This document shows positions 1-8,272 of a stretch of 64,000 nt of DNA, one piece after another. A program made the position numbers and the translations under genes. A model generated the notes under the pieces. It saw only the letters and a list, made by a program, of their open reading frames with translations, was not told the origin of the DNA and did no database searches. Source of the stretch: Roseitalea sp. MMSF_3546 (GTDB taxonomy: Bacteria > Pseudomonadota > Alphaproteobacteria > Rhizobiales > Rhizobiaceae); assembly GCF_030732865.1 (NCBI RefSeq), contig NZ_JASHKB010000018.1, positions 1-64,000 of the forward strand, given 5' to 3'. The first letter of the stretch is position 1. Every line of letters starts with the position of its first letter.

Positions 1-42
1 TCGGGGACAGGCGACAATCCCCCGCCATGGTTCTTTCGCCGT

Positions 43-690
43 TCATTCCCGCTTATCGGCAATTGCCTCGAGCGCTTCAAGATCGGCGCCGCCGATCAGA
101 TGCCGGTTGGCCGAGATCAGCGCCACCGGCCAGTCCCACCATGCGATCGCCACAAGCCGCGCGATCGTCGCCGCGTCATGGCGCATCCTGACCACGCGCG
201 CCGGATTGCCGGCAACGATCGCATAGGCCGGCACGTCGCGCGTGACCACCGCGCGCGCCGCGACGATCGCGCCGTCGCCGATCCGCACGCCGGGCATGAC
301 CATCGCCTCCCGGCCGATCCAGACATCGTTGCCGACGACCGTGTCGCCGCGCAGCGCCGCCGTCCACCGCGCGACGTCGAAGCCGGTCTCCCAGCCCTTG
401 CCGAAGATGTTGAACGGAAACGTCGAAAAGCCGTCGGTGGCGTGGTTGGCCCCGTTCATGATGAAGCGCACATCGGTGGCGAGCGCGCAGAACCGGCCGA
501 TCACCAGCCGGTCGCCGATGAACGGGTAGCGGTAGAGCACGCACTTGTCGGCGAAATGCTCGGGGCCGTCGGGGTCGTCGTAATAGGTGTACTCGCCGAT
601 CTCGATCTGCGGGTCGTCGACGAGCGGCTTGAGAAAGCCCACGCGCGCGTGTTCGGCGATGGGGAACGGGTCTTGGGGATCGGGTCCCAT
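43..690 (-). CDS. CatB/Vat-type xenobiotic O-acetyltransferase
   Basis: A 215-residue left-handed beta-helix acetyltransferase of the CatB/Vat family. These trimers use acetyl-CoA to acetylate hydroxyls on small molecules, classically chloramphenicol or streptogramin A. The N-terminus carries the MGPDP and FLKP motifs usual in the family. A central NGANH...FSTFPF segment holds the expected catalytic His, and hexapeptide repeats run through [11 protein letters not shown] and [12 protein letters not shown] to the closing GNPA. The reading frame is open to 753, but the ATG at 690 matches the family N-terminus and has GGAG about eight bases upstream. It follows yidC on the same strand after about 150 bases. 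The family assignment is firm; a resistance role is not shown, because many chromosomal members have unknown substrates. Confidence 0.85.
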   Translation of the reverse strand: MGPDPQDPFPIAEHARVGFLKPLVDDPQIEIGEYTYYDDPDGPEHFADKCVLYRYPFIGDRLVIGRFCALATDVRFIMNGANHATDGFSTFPFNIFGKGWETGFDVARWTAALRGDTVVGNDVWIGREAMVMPGVRIGDGAIVAARAVVTRDVPAYAIVAGNPARVVRMRHDAATIARLVAIAWWDWPVALISANRHLIGGADLEALEAIADKRE

Positions 691-837
691 CGAAAAGCTC
701 CGATAATGGTGGGGGTTGTGTCGGTCGGTTGACGATCCGCCCCGCGGCGGCATCGCTCGCCGCCCTGGTGATGGATCGGAGCTTATCTGTTCATCGGACC
801 TGATCCTCGCCTGTCTTGCCGTCGTGTTCTTGGGCCG

Positions 838-2676
838 CTACTCGGCCGGCTTGTTGGCCTTGCCCTTGCCGAACATGCCGCGCAGATTGTCCCACAACTC
901 GATCTTGGCGCCGTTGCGCTTCATGATCACGCCCTGCTGGATGATCGACAGGAAGTTGTTCCACGCCCAGTAGATCACCAGCCCCGCCGGGAAGGTGGCC
1001 AGCATGAAGGTGAAGATCACCGGCATCCATTTGAACACCATCGCCGTGGTCGGGTCGGGCGGCGGCGGGTTCATCTGCATCTGCAGGAACATGGTGATGC
1101 CCATCAGAAGCGGCCACACGCCCAGCATGAGCAGCGGCCCGATCAGCGGCACCATGGACGGATCGTAGGGCAGCAGGCCGAACAGGTTGAAGATCGATGT
1201 CGGGTCCGGCGCCGACAGGTCCCGGATCCAGCCGAAGAACGGCGCATGGCGCATCTCGATGGTCACATAGAGCACCTTGTACAGCGCAAAGAACACCGGA
1301 ATCTGGATGAGCACGGGCCAGCAGCCGGCGATCGGATTGATCTTCTCCTTCTTGTAGAGATCCATCATCGCCTTTTGCATCTTCTCCCGGTCGTCGCCAT
1401 AACGCTCCTTGATCTCGGCCATCTTGGGCTGGACGACCTTCATGCGGGCCATCGACGCATAGGACTTGTTGGCGAGCGGGAAGAACACGGCCTTGACCAG
1501 GACGGTCGCCAGCAGGATCGCCACGCCGAAATTGCCGAACACGCTGTTGAGCCAGTACAGCAGGTAGAACAGCGGCTTGGTGATGAAGTGGAACCAGCCC
1601 CAGTCGATCAGCAGCTCGAACTGGCGGATGTCCCGGTTCTCCTCATAGGCATCGACGATGCGCGTCTTCTTGGCGCCGGCGAACAGCATGCTGGTCACGG
1701 TCGCGCTCTGGCCGGCATTGATGGTCACCGGATCGAGCAGGAAGTCGGCCTGATAGCGCTCGGCGCCGTCGGTGAAATACGAATAGCGCGGCTGGAAGCT
1801 GGCGCCCTGTTCCGGAATCAGCGCGGTCGCCCAGTACTTGTCGGTGATGCCCAGCCAGCCGTCATTGGACTTTCCGGGCACGAACTGGCCCTCGTCGCGC
1901 ATCTGTCCGAAGGAGTGCTCTGTCAGCCCGTCCTCGCCGGTCACCCCGATCATGCCCTCGTGCAGGATGAAGATCGGCGGCGTGGCGGGAATGGTATAGC
2001 GCGTGGTGCGGCCATAGCCCTGCAACGCCACCGCCCCGACGCCCTCGTTGACGATCTGGTCGGTGATCGTGAACATGTAGTTGTCGTCGACCTCGACGGT
2101 ACGCGCGAATGTCAGCCCGTCCGGGGCCTGATAGGTCAGCGTGACCGGCGATGACGGGGTCAGCGTGGCGCCTTCGGGCGCCTGCCACTGCGCCCCCGGT
2201 CCCGGCGCACCCTCGATCCCGGTATAGCCGAACTCGGCGAAATAGGCGTCCGGACCGCTCACCGGCGACAGAAGGTCGACGATCGGCGAGTCCTGGTCGG
2301 GCTCGACATGGTAGTTCTTCAGCGACAGGTCGTCGAAGCGTGCGCCGGTCAGATTGATGGAGCCGGTCAGCGTGGGCGTGTCGATGGCGATGCGCGCATC
2401 CGCGCCGACCGCCGCCTCGCGCCCCTGCCGGGCGGCGATCCCGGCCGCTTCTCCCGGAGCGTTGCCGTCGACCGTGGCGGCGGGAATGTCGCCGGGCGCC
2501 GTGCCCGGCTGCGCCGGCGCGTCCTGCTCGACGGTCGCCTCGGCCTGTGTCTGCGCCTCCAGTTGCGCCTGACGTTCGGCCTCGATCTGCGGATTGACGT
2601 AGAAGATCTGCCACAGCGTCAGGATCAGCACCGAAAGTCCGATCGTCAGGAACAAATTGCGGTTGTTCTTGTCCAT
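838..2676 (-). CDS. yidC: Membrane protein insertase YidC
   Basis: YidC (612 residues) inserts and folds inner-membrane proteins, alone or with SecYEG. The N-terminal anchor follows MDKNNRNLFLTIGLSVL. A large periplasmic beta-sandwich domain spans roughly residues 60-340. The conserved 60KD_IMP core follows, with the DWGWFHFITKP segment, the cytoplasmic loop KERYGDDREKMQ, and the last helices ending near IYWAWNNFLSIIQQ. The length is normal for Gram-negative YidC. The start at 2676 is five bases after the rnpA stop, so the two genes are almost certainly cotranscribed. An upstream in-frame extension to 2787 lies inside rnpA and is not needed. A yidD gene, often found between rnpA and yidC, is absent. 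Confidence 0.97.
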   Translation of the reverse strand: MDKNNRNLFLTIGLSVLILTLWQIFYVNPQIEAERQAQLEAQTQAEATVEQDAPAQPGTAPGDIPAATVDGNAPGEAAGIAARQGREAAVGADARIAIDTPTLTGSINLTGARFDDLSLKNYHVEPDQDSPIVDLLSPVSGPDAYFAEFGYTGIEGAPGPGAQWQAPEGATLTPSSPVTLTYQAPDGLTFARTVEVDDNYMFTITDQIVNEGVGAVALQGYGRTTRYTIPATPPIFILHEGMIGVTGEDGLTEHSFGQMRDEGQFVPGKSNDGWLGITDKYWATALIPEQGASFQPRYSYFTDGAERYQADFLLDPVTINAGQSATVTSMLFAGAKKTRIVDAYEENRDIRQFELLIDWGWFHFITKPLFYLLYWLNSVFGNFGVAILLATVLVKAVFFPLANKSYASMARMKVVQPKMAEIKERYGDDREKMQKAMMDLYKKEKINPIAGCWPVLIQIPVFFALYKVLYVTIEMRHAPFFGWIRDLSAPDPTSIFNLFGLLPYDPSMVPLIGPLLMLGVWPLLMGITMFLQMQMNPPPPDPTTAMVFKWMPVIFTFMLATFPAGLVIYWAWNNFLSIIQQGVIMKRNGAKIELWDNLRGMFGKGKANKPAE

Positions 2677-2681
2677 GAGGT

Positions 2682-3110
2682 TCAGTGTCCGGTTCTGATG
2701 GTCCGCGTCGGGCCGGTCCTGCCGCTGCCGGCCGGCCGTGCCGCACGTGTGTGGGCTCGTGCGATCGCCGCGCGCAGATCCTCGCACAGGGCTTGGAAAT
2801 CGGCGGTTAACACATCCCGCTTGGCGACAATTACATAGTCATGTTGTGCGCGCATGTCATCAGCGGCGGCAAGGCGAACCGCCTCTCGAAGGCGCCTTTT
2901 TATGCGGTTGCGCTCGGGCGCATTGCCGCACTTCTTGGTGACGGTGAAACCGATCCGCGGCGCCGTGCCCGCTTCGTCCGGCTCGCGCCTGCGCACTTCC
3001 AGGCGCACATAGGCCCCGTTGGCGCGCGTTCCCCGCCGCGCGGCGAGAAACTCGGCACGCCTGCCCAGGATCCGGTAGGCCCGGCTCTTGCCGGCTGTGA
3101 CCATGGCCAT
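2682..3110 (-). CDS. rnpA: Ribonuclease P protein component
   Basis: The protein subunit of RNase P (142 residues) helps the catalytic RNA mature tRNA 5' ends. The hallmark basic helix RNRIKRRLREAVR is present, preceded by the IGFTVTKKCGNAPE strand-turn region. The C-terminal 25 residues are a low-complexity Gly/Pro/Arg/Thr tail beyond the usual domain. The annotated ATG has a second in-frame ATG two codons later, and either could serve. It sits 53 bases after rpmH and five bases before yidC, the conserved bacterial order. Confidence 0.95.
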   Translation of the reverse strand: MAMVTAGKSRAYRILGRRAEFLAARRGTRANGAYVRLEVRRREPDEAGTAPRIGFTVTKKCGNAPERNRIKRRLREAVRLAAADDMRAQHDYVIVAKRDVLTADFQALCEDLRAAIARAHTRAARPAGSGRTGPTRTIRTGH

Positions 3111-3163
3111 GCGCGCACATGAGGGCGTCTCGTCGTCGCCGGCCTGCGCCGGCCGATCGGCGC

Positions 3164-3301
3164 TTATGCCGACAGCTTCTTGCGGCCCCTGGCGCGGCGC
3201 CGTGCCAGGACCTTGCGGCCGCCCGCCGTAGCCATGCGGGCGCGAAAGCCGTGCCGGCGCTTGCGGACCAGGCGCGAGGGTTGATAGGTGCGTTTCGTCA
3301 T
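3164..3301 (-). CDS. rpmH: 50S ribosomal protein L34
   Basis: Ribosomal protein L34, 45 residues, starts [20 protein letters not shown] and ends in the usual Arg/Lys-rich tail ARGRKKLSA. It is a small basic component of the large subunit and commonly the first gene of the rpmH-rnpA-yidC transcript. The frame continues open upstream to 3433, but the L34 N-terminus is invariant, so the ATG at 3301 is certain. A sigma-70-like promoter lies about 110 bases upstream. Confidence 0.98.
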   Translation of the reverse strand: MTKRTYQPSRLVRKRRHGFRARMATAGGRKVLARRRARGRKKLSA

Positions 3302-3777
3302 CGTGATACCCGCCGCGCGGGGCGGCCTTTCCCAGCGATTGTCAAGATCACGGGGCGCCTGGATGCAACGCGCAGCGTCGCCGGACAGGCCTGCCCGATC
3401 GTGACCGGGCTTATGATGCAGGCGATCGCCCATGTCAATGCGCGCAGGCCCCGATCCGGCCGGCCACGGTCAGCCGCCGCGCTTTGGTGCTCCGATCGGG
3501 GCTTTCGCATCCCGCTGGCGGCACCCACCGGTGCCGATGGCTGTATCGCGGGATCGCCCGCAACGCCTTGGTCGCGTCTTGTCTGCGTCCGCGACATCGG
3601 CCGGGTATCGGGTGCTGACTTCGCTCGAACGGGCTCACCGGCGCGTGACCGCCCGCCCGGCCGGGCTCACGCTTTGTCATGTCACCGCGATGTGAGTTGT
3701 TCTTGAGCCCGCCCGCCCTCATCTGGACACGCAAGGCAACCGACGTTTGCGCCAACCCGCGATTGGACCCGACCGTG
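3302..3777. other. Divergent intergenic region rpmH / TVP38 gene
   Basis: The 476 bases between the divergent rpmH and TVP38-type genes hold the putative rpmH promoter. No convincing protein gene was found: the open frames here are compositional. No DnaA-box cluster was seen, so this is not an obvious replication origin although rpmH is nearby. Confidence 0.5.
3410..3438 (-). promoter_or_regulatory. Putative rpmH-rnpA-yidC promoter
   Basis: Read on the minus strand, TTGACA (3438-3433) is followed after 17 bases by CATAAG (3415-3410), upstream of rpmH. The -35 is a perfect consensus and the -10 is weak. The position fits the main promoter of the ribosomal protein / RNase P / insertase operon. 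Confidence 0.5.
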
Positions 3778-4560
3778 ATGACTGATAAACCGCTTGCGAT
3801 GTCCGAAGACACCCGTCCCCCGGCCGCGGCCGGCCTTGCCGCCATCGCAAGGCGCTTTGCGCCGCTGGCGGTGATTCTCGCCGGACTGGTGTTCGCCTAT
3901 CTGATGGGCTGGCAGCGCTTCTTCTCGATCGCGTTCCTTGCCGAGAGCCGTGAGAGCCTGACCGCCTTCGTTCAGGCGAACTATCTGCTGGCGACCGGCG
4001 GCTTCGCCGTCCTTTACGCGCTCGCCGTGGCGTTCTCCTTTCCCGCGGCCTCGGTCCTGACCATCTTCGGCGGGTTCCTGTTCGGCTGGCTCGTCGGCGG
4101 GCTGCTGGTGGCCGTCGGCGCGACCACGGGGGCGACCGCGATCTTCCTGGCCGCCCGCTCCGCCTTCGGCGATTTCCTGCGCGCGCGCGTTGGCGGCCGC
4201 GTCAAGGCGCTCGCCGACGGCTTCGAAGAGGACGCCTTCAGCTATCTTCTGGTGCTGCGTCTGGCGCCGGTGTTTCCGTTCTTCGTCATCAACATCGCGC
4301 CGGCGCTGTTCAACGTGCCGCTGCGCGTCTATGTGCTGGCGACCTTCATCGGCATCCTGCCCGGCACCTTCGCCTACGCCTATCTCGGCCAGGGCGTGGG
4401 CTCGGTCCTGGAGGCCGCCGAAGCGGCGGGCACGACGGTGACCCTGGGCGACCTCGTCACCAGCGAGATCACCCTTGCCTTCGTCGCGCTCGCCGTGGTC
4501 GCCGCCATTCCGCTCGTCGTCAAGCGCCTGCGCGGCCGGACCAACCGCGAGGCCGGCTGA
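3778..4560 (+). CDS. TVP38/TMEM64 (VTT-domain) membrane protein
   Basis: A 260-residue inner-membrane protein of the TVP38/TMEM64 branch of the DedA-like VTT family, thought to act in membrane lipid or ion homeostasis. A first helix lies near LAVILAGLVFAYLMGW. The VTT core contains FSFPAASVLTIFGGFLFGW, a Gly-rich turn and GATTGATAIFLAARSAFG. A later segment, VLRLAPVFPFFVINIAPALFN, is typical of the family. The ATG at 3778 is chosen because the frame upstream reads into non-conserved sequence; another ATG seven codons later is possible. It lies 59 bases upstream of a flavoprotein on the same strand. This pairing of TVP38 proteins with mercuric-reductase-like flavoproteins recurs in bacteria and suggests a shared membrane redox role (inference). 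Confidence 0.88.
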   Translation: MTDKPLAMSEDTRPPAAAGLAAIARRFAPLAVILAGLVFAYLMGWQRFFSIAFLAESRESLTAFVQANYLLATGGFAVLYALAVAFSFPAASVLTIFGGFLFGWLVGGLLVAVGATTGATAIFLAARSAFGDFLRARVGGRVKALADGFEEDAFSYLLVLRLAPVFPFFVINIAPALFNVPLRVYVLATFIGILPGTFAYAYLGQGVGSVLEAAEAAGTTVTLGDLVTSEITLAFVALAVVAAIPLVVKRLRGRTNREAG

Positions 4561-4619
4561 TCGCATTTTATCCGGGGCGCGACCGCCTCACACCATGCGC
4601 GAAAGGGAGCCATCCGAAC

Positions 4620-6047
4620 ATGGCTGAAGTGCTCACGCCGGACATCTGCGTCATCGGCGGCGGATCGGGCGGGCTGACCGTCGCCGCCGCCGCCGCCGCC
4701 TTCGGGGTCGACGTCGTGCTCGTCGAGGGCGGCGCGATGGGCGGCGACTGCCTGAACTATGGCTGCGTGCCATCCAAGGCCACGATCGCCGCCGCCAAGG
4801 CCGCCCACGCCATGCGCCATGCCGGCAGCTTCGGCATCGCGCCGGTCGAGCCGCAGGTCGACTTCAGGGGCGTGCACGATCACGTCCACTCGGTCATCGC
4901 GCAGATCGCGCCGCACGATTCGGTCGAGCGCTTCACCGCGCTCGGCGTTCACGTGATCGAGGCCTATGGCAGGTTCACCGGGCCGGAGACGGTCGTTGCC
5001 GGCGAGTACGAGATCCGCGCCCGGCGCTTCGTCATCGCGACCGGCTCCTCGCCTCTCGTCCCGCCGATCCCGGGCCTGGACGCGGTCGGCCACCTGACCA
5101 ACGAGACCCTGTTCGAACTGACCGAGCGTCCCGAGCACCTGATCGTCATCGGCGGCGGGCCGATCGGCATGGAGATGGCCCAGGCCCATCGCCGGCTGGG
5201 CGCCGAGGTGACGGTGCTCGAGGCCTTCAAGGCGCTTGCCAAGGACGATCCGGAACTGGCCGCCATCGTGCTCGACCGGGTGCGCGCCGATGGCGTCGAT
5301 ATCCGCGAAGGCGCCAAGGTCGTCGCCGTCGGGTCCAGCGAGGCGGGCGGCGTCCGCGTGACGATCGAAAAGGACGGCGCGCAATCGACCGTGGACGGCA
5401 GCCACCTTCTGGTCGCCGTCGGCCGGACGCCCAATATCGACCGTCTGGACCTCGACAAGGCCGGCATCGACCATGACGGCAAGGGCATCAAGGTCTCGCG
5501 CGCCCTTCTGACATCGAACCGCAAGGTCTACGCCATCGGCGATGTCGCCGGCGGGCTGCAGTTCACCCATGTGGCCGGCTATCATGCCGGGCTCGTCGTG
5601 CAGTCGATCCTGTTTCGCGTGCCCGGCCGGGAGAACCGCGACATCGTGCCCTGGGCGACCTATACCGATCCCGAACTCGCCCATGTCGGCCTGACCGAAG
5701 CGCAGGCGCGCGCCCGCGGCGGCGCCGTGACCGTGCTGCGCTGGCCCTACAAGGACAATGACCGCGCCCGCACCGAACTGAAGACCGAAGGCCTGGTCAA
5801 GCTCGTCGTCGACAGGCGCGGCCGGGTCCTGGGGGCCACCATTGCCGGTGCCAATGCCGGCGAGATGATCAACATCTTCGCGCTGGCCGTCGCCAACAAG
5901 CTCAAGGCCGGCGACCTGCGCGGCTTCATCGCGCCCTATCCGACCATGACCGAGATGACCAAGCGCGCCGCCACCGCCTTTTCGGCGCCGATGACGAAGA
6001 AACCCGCCGTGCGCCGGCTGATCGGTTTTCTGCGCCGTTTCGGCTGA
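4620..6047 (+). CDS. FAD-dependent NAD(P)-disulfide-oxidoreductase-fold protein
   Basis: A 475-residue class I pyridine-nucleotide disulfide oxidoreductase, related to dihydrolipoamide dehydrogenase and mercuric reductase. The N-terminal FAD Rossmann motif is VIGGGSGG and the redox pair is C-L-N-Y-G-C in GGDCLNYGCVPSKA (around residues 43-48). An ATG/GD motif region (VIATGSSPLVPP) is present, as is the NAD-binding VIGGGPIGMEMAQ near residue 180 and the second FAD motif YAIGDVAGG. The C-terminal dimer interface normally supplies a catalytic His in HPTxxE; here the matching stretch reads PYPTMTE, so the His is replaced by Tyr. It is therefore unlikely to be a lipoamide dehydrogenase. A ribosome binding site (GAAAGGGA) precedes the ATG. 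It follows a TVP38 membrane protein. Confidence 0.87.
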   Translation: MAEVLTPDICVIGGGSGGLTVAAAAAAFGVDVVLVEGGAMGGDCLNYGCVPSKATIAAAKAAHAMRHAGSFGIAPVEPQVDFRGVHDHVHSVIAQIAPHDSVERFTALGVHVIEAYGRFTGPETVVAGEYEIRARRFVIATGSSPLVPPIPGLDAVGHLTNETLFELTERPEHLIVIGGGPIGMEMAQAHRRLGAEVTVLEAFKALAKDDPELAAIVLDRVRADGVDIREGAKVVAVGSSEAGGVRVTIEKDGAQSTVDGSHLLVAVGRTPNIDRLDLDKAGIDHDGKGIKVSRALLTSNRKVYAIGDVAGGLQFTHVAGYHAGLVVQSILFRVPGRENRDIVPWATYTDPELAHVGLTEAQARARGGAVTVLRWPYKDNDRARTELKTEGLVKLVVDRRGRVLGATIAGANAGEMINIFALAVANKLKAGDLRGFIAPYPTMTEMTKRAATAFSAPMTKKPAVRRLIGFLRRFG

Positions 6048-6095
6048 CGGGCAGCGGCATTGGCCAAAACGGTCGTCCGGCATTACGTTGCAGCC

Positions 6096-7631
6096 ATGAC
6101 AGCGCCCCGAACCGAGCCGCAGGAGACCCTGGACGAACCGCCCGCGCGCCCCGCGCCGGGCCGTCCGCGCCGACGCCTGTCGGCAAAGCTGCTGTGGCTG
6201 ACCATCCTGTTCGTGATGATCGCCGAAGTGCTGATCTTCGTGCCTTCGGTCGCCAATTTCCGCATCACCTGGCTCGAGCAGCGGCTGAACACGGCGGCCG
6301 CCGCCAGCGTGCTGATCACCGCCGAGGCGACCGCGCAGCTGCCGCGCCGGGTGCAGGACGACGTGCTCATGGCCATCGGCGCCAGGGCGATCGCGCTGCG
6401 CATGGGCGGGGAGTCGCGCCTTCTGGTCGTCTCCGAAATGCCTGGCGCCGTCGACCGCCATGTCGACGTCACCGATTTCACCGCGCTCGGCGCGATCGGC
6501 GACGCCTTCGCCACGCTGTTCGTCGGCGGCGACGAGATGCTGCGCGTGACCGGCGCCATCGGCGACAGCGACGGCCGCATCGAACTGGTCATGCCCGACA
6601 GCTATCTGCGCGAGGCGATGCTGGTTTACGCCCGCAACATCGCGGTTCTGTCGCTGATCATCGCGCTGATCACCGCCACGCTTGTGTTCCTGGCCATCAA
6701 CCGCATCATGATCCGTCCGATCGAGCGCATGACCGCCTCCATGTTGCGCTTTGCGGCCGATCCTTCGAACGCCGACGCGGTGATCCGCCCGGCGCGGCGC
6801 GATGACGAACTGGGCATTGCCGAGCGCGAGCTCGCCGGTATGCAGGCACGGCTGCAGTCGACCCTGCGCAGCCAGAAGCGGCTGGCCGATCTGGGTCTTG
6901 CCGTTTCCAAGATCAATCACGATCTGCGCAACATCCTGGCTTCGGCGCAATTGCTGTCCGACCGGATCGCCGACACCGACGACCCGTCCGTGCGCCGTTT
7001 CGCGCCCAAGCTGATCCGCACCATCGACCGGGCCGTGACCTACACCTCCGAAGTCCTGTCCTATGGCAAGGCGCAGGAACAGGCGCCGGCGCGGCGCCGG
7101 GTGCGGCTGGCCCGCATCGTCGCCGATGTCGAGGAACTGCTGGGCCTTGAGCCGGACGATCCGATCCAGTTCTCCGCCGCCATCGACGAGGGCATGGAAG
7201 TGGACGCCGATCCCGAGCAGCTTTTCAGGGTGATCATGAATCTGAGCCGCAACTCGGTGCAGGCCATGCGCGGCGACGACGACCCGGTCACCGTCAAGCG
7301 GCTGTCGATCTCGGCGGCGCGCATGGGCACCCTCGTCATCATCTCCATCGAGGACACCGGTCCCGGCCTGCCGCAGAAGACGCGCGACAATCTGTTCGCC
7401 CCTTTCAGCGGCGCCGCGCGCAATGGCGGCACCGGGCTCGGCCTTGCCATCGCCAACGAACTGGTGCGCGCCCATGGCGGCACGCTGGAGTTGCGCGAGG
7501 ACCGCGCGGTGGGCACCCATTTCGAGATCCGCCTGCCCGACGCTCCCGCCGCCATATCCGGCCGGCGCGGCGAACGGGCCGATGCAACGCAGACCCGCCA
7601 GACACGCCGTTCATCGGCAAGCGGGCACTGA
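6096..7631 (+). CDS. Orphan sensor histidine kinase
   Basis: A membrane-bound histidine kinase of about 511 residues. A first helix lies near residues 32-50, a periplasmic sensor segment of about 130 residues follows, and a second helix near 180-205 leads into a HAMP-like linker. The phospho-acceptor is in NHDLRNIL (His around residue 274). The ATPase domain has the N box NLSRNSVQAM, the G1 box DTGPGLP, an F-box-like NLFAPF and the G2 box GTGLGLAIANELV. A TTG at 6060 would extend the protein by 12 residues; the ATG at 6096 is preferred. No response regulator is encoded within several genes on either side, so its partner must be elsewhere. The acceptor motif is HDLRN, not the commoner HELR. 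Confidence 0.9.
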   Translation: MTAPRTEPQETLDEPPARPAPGRPRRRLSAKLLWLTILFVMIAEVLIFVPSVANFRITWLEQRLNTAAAASVLITAEATAQLPRRVQDDVLMAIGARAIALRMGGESRLLVVSEMPGAVDRHVDVTDFTALGAIGDAFATLFVGGDEMLRVTGAIGDSDGRIELVMPDSYLREAMLVYARNIAVLSLIIALITATLVFLAINRIMIRPIERMTASMLRFAADPSNADAVIRPARRDDELGIAERELAGMQARLQSTLRSQKRLADLGLAVSKINHDLRNILASAQLLSDRIADTDDPSVRRFAPKLIRTIDRAVTYTSEVLSYGKAQEQAPARRRVRLARIVADVEELLGLEPDDPIQFSAAIDEGMEVDADPEQLFRVIMNLSRNSVQAMRGDDDPVTVKRLSISAARMGTLVIISIEDTGPGLPQKTRDNLFAPFSGAARNGGTGLGLAIANELVRAHGGTLELREDRAVGTHFEIRLPDAPAAISGRRGERADATQTRQTRRSSASGH

Positions 7632-7650
7632 TCGCACCGACTTGTGCGAT
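7631..7650 (+). terminator. Short hairpin after the kinase stop codon
   Basis: ATCGCAC (7631-7637) and GTGCGAT (7644-7650) form a perfect 7-bp stem with a 6-base loop, starting at the last base of the kinase stop codon. No T-run follows, so a Rho-independent terminator is possible but weak. Confidence 0.3.
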
Positions 7651-7655
7651 CGTGC

Positions 7656-7684
7656 TTGCAATTGCCGCGCCAAGCGACTACCTA
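7656..7684 (+). promoter_or_regulatory. Putative tRNA-Arg promoter
   Basis: TTGCAA (7656-7661), a 17-base spacer and TACCTA (7679-7684) lie 34 bases upstream of the mature tRNA 5' end. Spacing and position fit a sigma-70-type tRNA promoter. Confidence 0.5.
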
Positions 7685-7718
7685 GCCGGCTTGTCGCGGT
7701 CCGACAGGATCGGCGCCA

Positions 7719-7795
7719 GCACCCGTAGCTCAGCTGGATAGAGCACCAGACTACGAATCTGGGGGTCGGGAGTTCGAATCTTCCCGGGTGCGCCA
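7719..7795 (+). tRNA. tRNA-Arg (anticodon ACG)
   Basis: A 77-base tRNA with a complete cloverleaf. The acceptor GCACCCG (7719-7725) pairs with CGGGTGC (7785-7791), followed by the discriminator G and an encoded CCA. The D arm contains AGCTCAGCTGGATAGAGC. The anticodon stem CCAGA/TCTGG encloses the loop CTACGAA, giving ACG, the inosine-modified Arg tRNA reading CGN codons. The T arm has GGTTCGAATC-type sequence (GAGTTCGAATC). Confidence 0.97.
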
Positions 7796-8272
7796 ATCAT
7801 TTCAAGCACTTGTCGCCGCCGCCACGGTCCCCTTGTCCCGTTCCTTCGTGGGCACCTTCTCGAATTGGTCGGCCGTGCGAGGCCCGCGATCGATCCGCTC
7901 GGAGATGAAGACCCGCCTCGTCCGAAAAGCGGAACGACCTGGGTATTGAAAAACGACGAGCATGCTTCGACCGACAGGAGCCGAACAGACAGGTCCCGCG
8001 AAGCTGCCGAACCGGCCGAAACAGAAGACGGCGAAAACGGTTTGATGAACGGCCAAGCGGCTAACGATTTCGCCGACCGATCAGAAAACGAGGAGCCTTC
8101 CGGTCGGGCAGGCACAATGTCGTCGGGGCCGGCCACCCAAACAGCCAGATCGTCCGCGGGCCTTGCTTTCGCATCTCGACCAATGAAGTCCTCCATCGTC
8201 GGTGGGCGAGCGTGCGTGACTCGGTCAAGGCCTTCAAAGCATGACATCGTCAACCGAATGCGCCCGCTCCGA
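7796..8272. other. Gene-poor stretch downstream of tRNA-Arg
   Basis: The 477 bases between tRNA-Arg and the ubiB stop codon contain only short, unrecognised open frames on either strand. The sequence is slightly less GC-rich than its surroundings. No integrase, direct repeat of the tRNA 3' end or other sign of an integrated element was recognised, so it is left as non-coding or decayed sequence. Confidence 0.4.

Noticed and set aside
3302-3777. Replication origin next to rpmH
   Set aside because: No DnaA-box cluster or AT-rich unwinding region was seen, and dnaA/dnaN are not adjacent.
4380-7520. A 1046-codon open frame on the minus strand
   Set aside because: It lies opposite the flavoprotein and kinase genes, has Asp/Gly/His/Arg-rich composition typical of antisense high-GC frames, and shows no recognisable domain.
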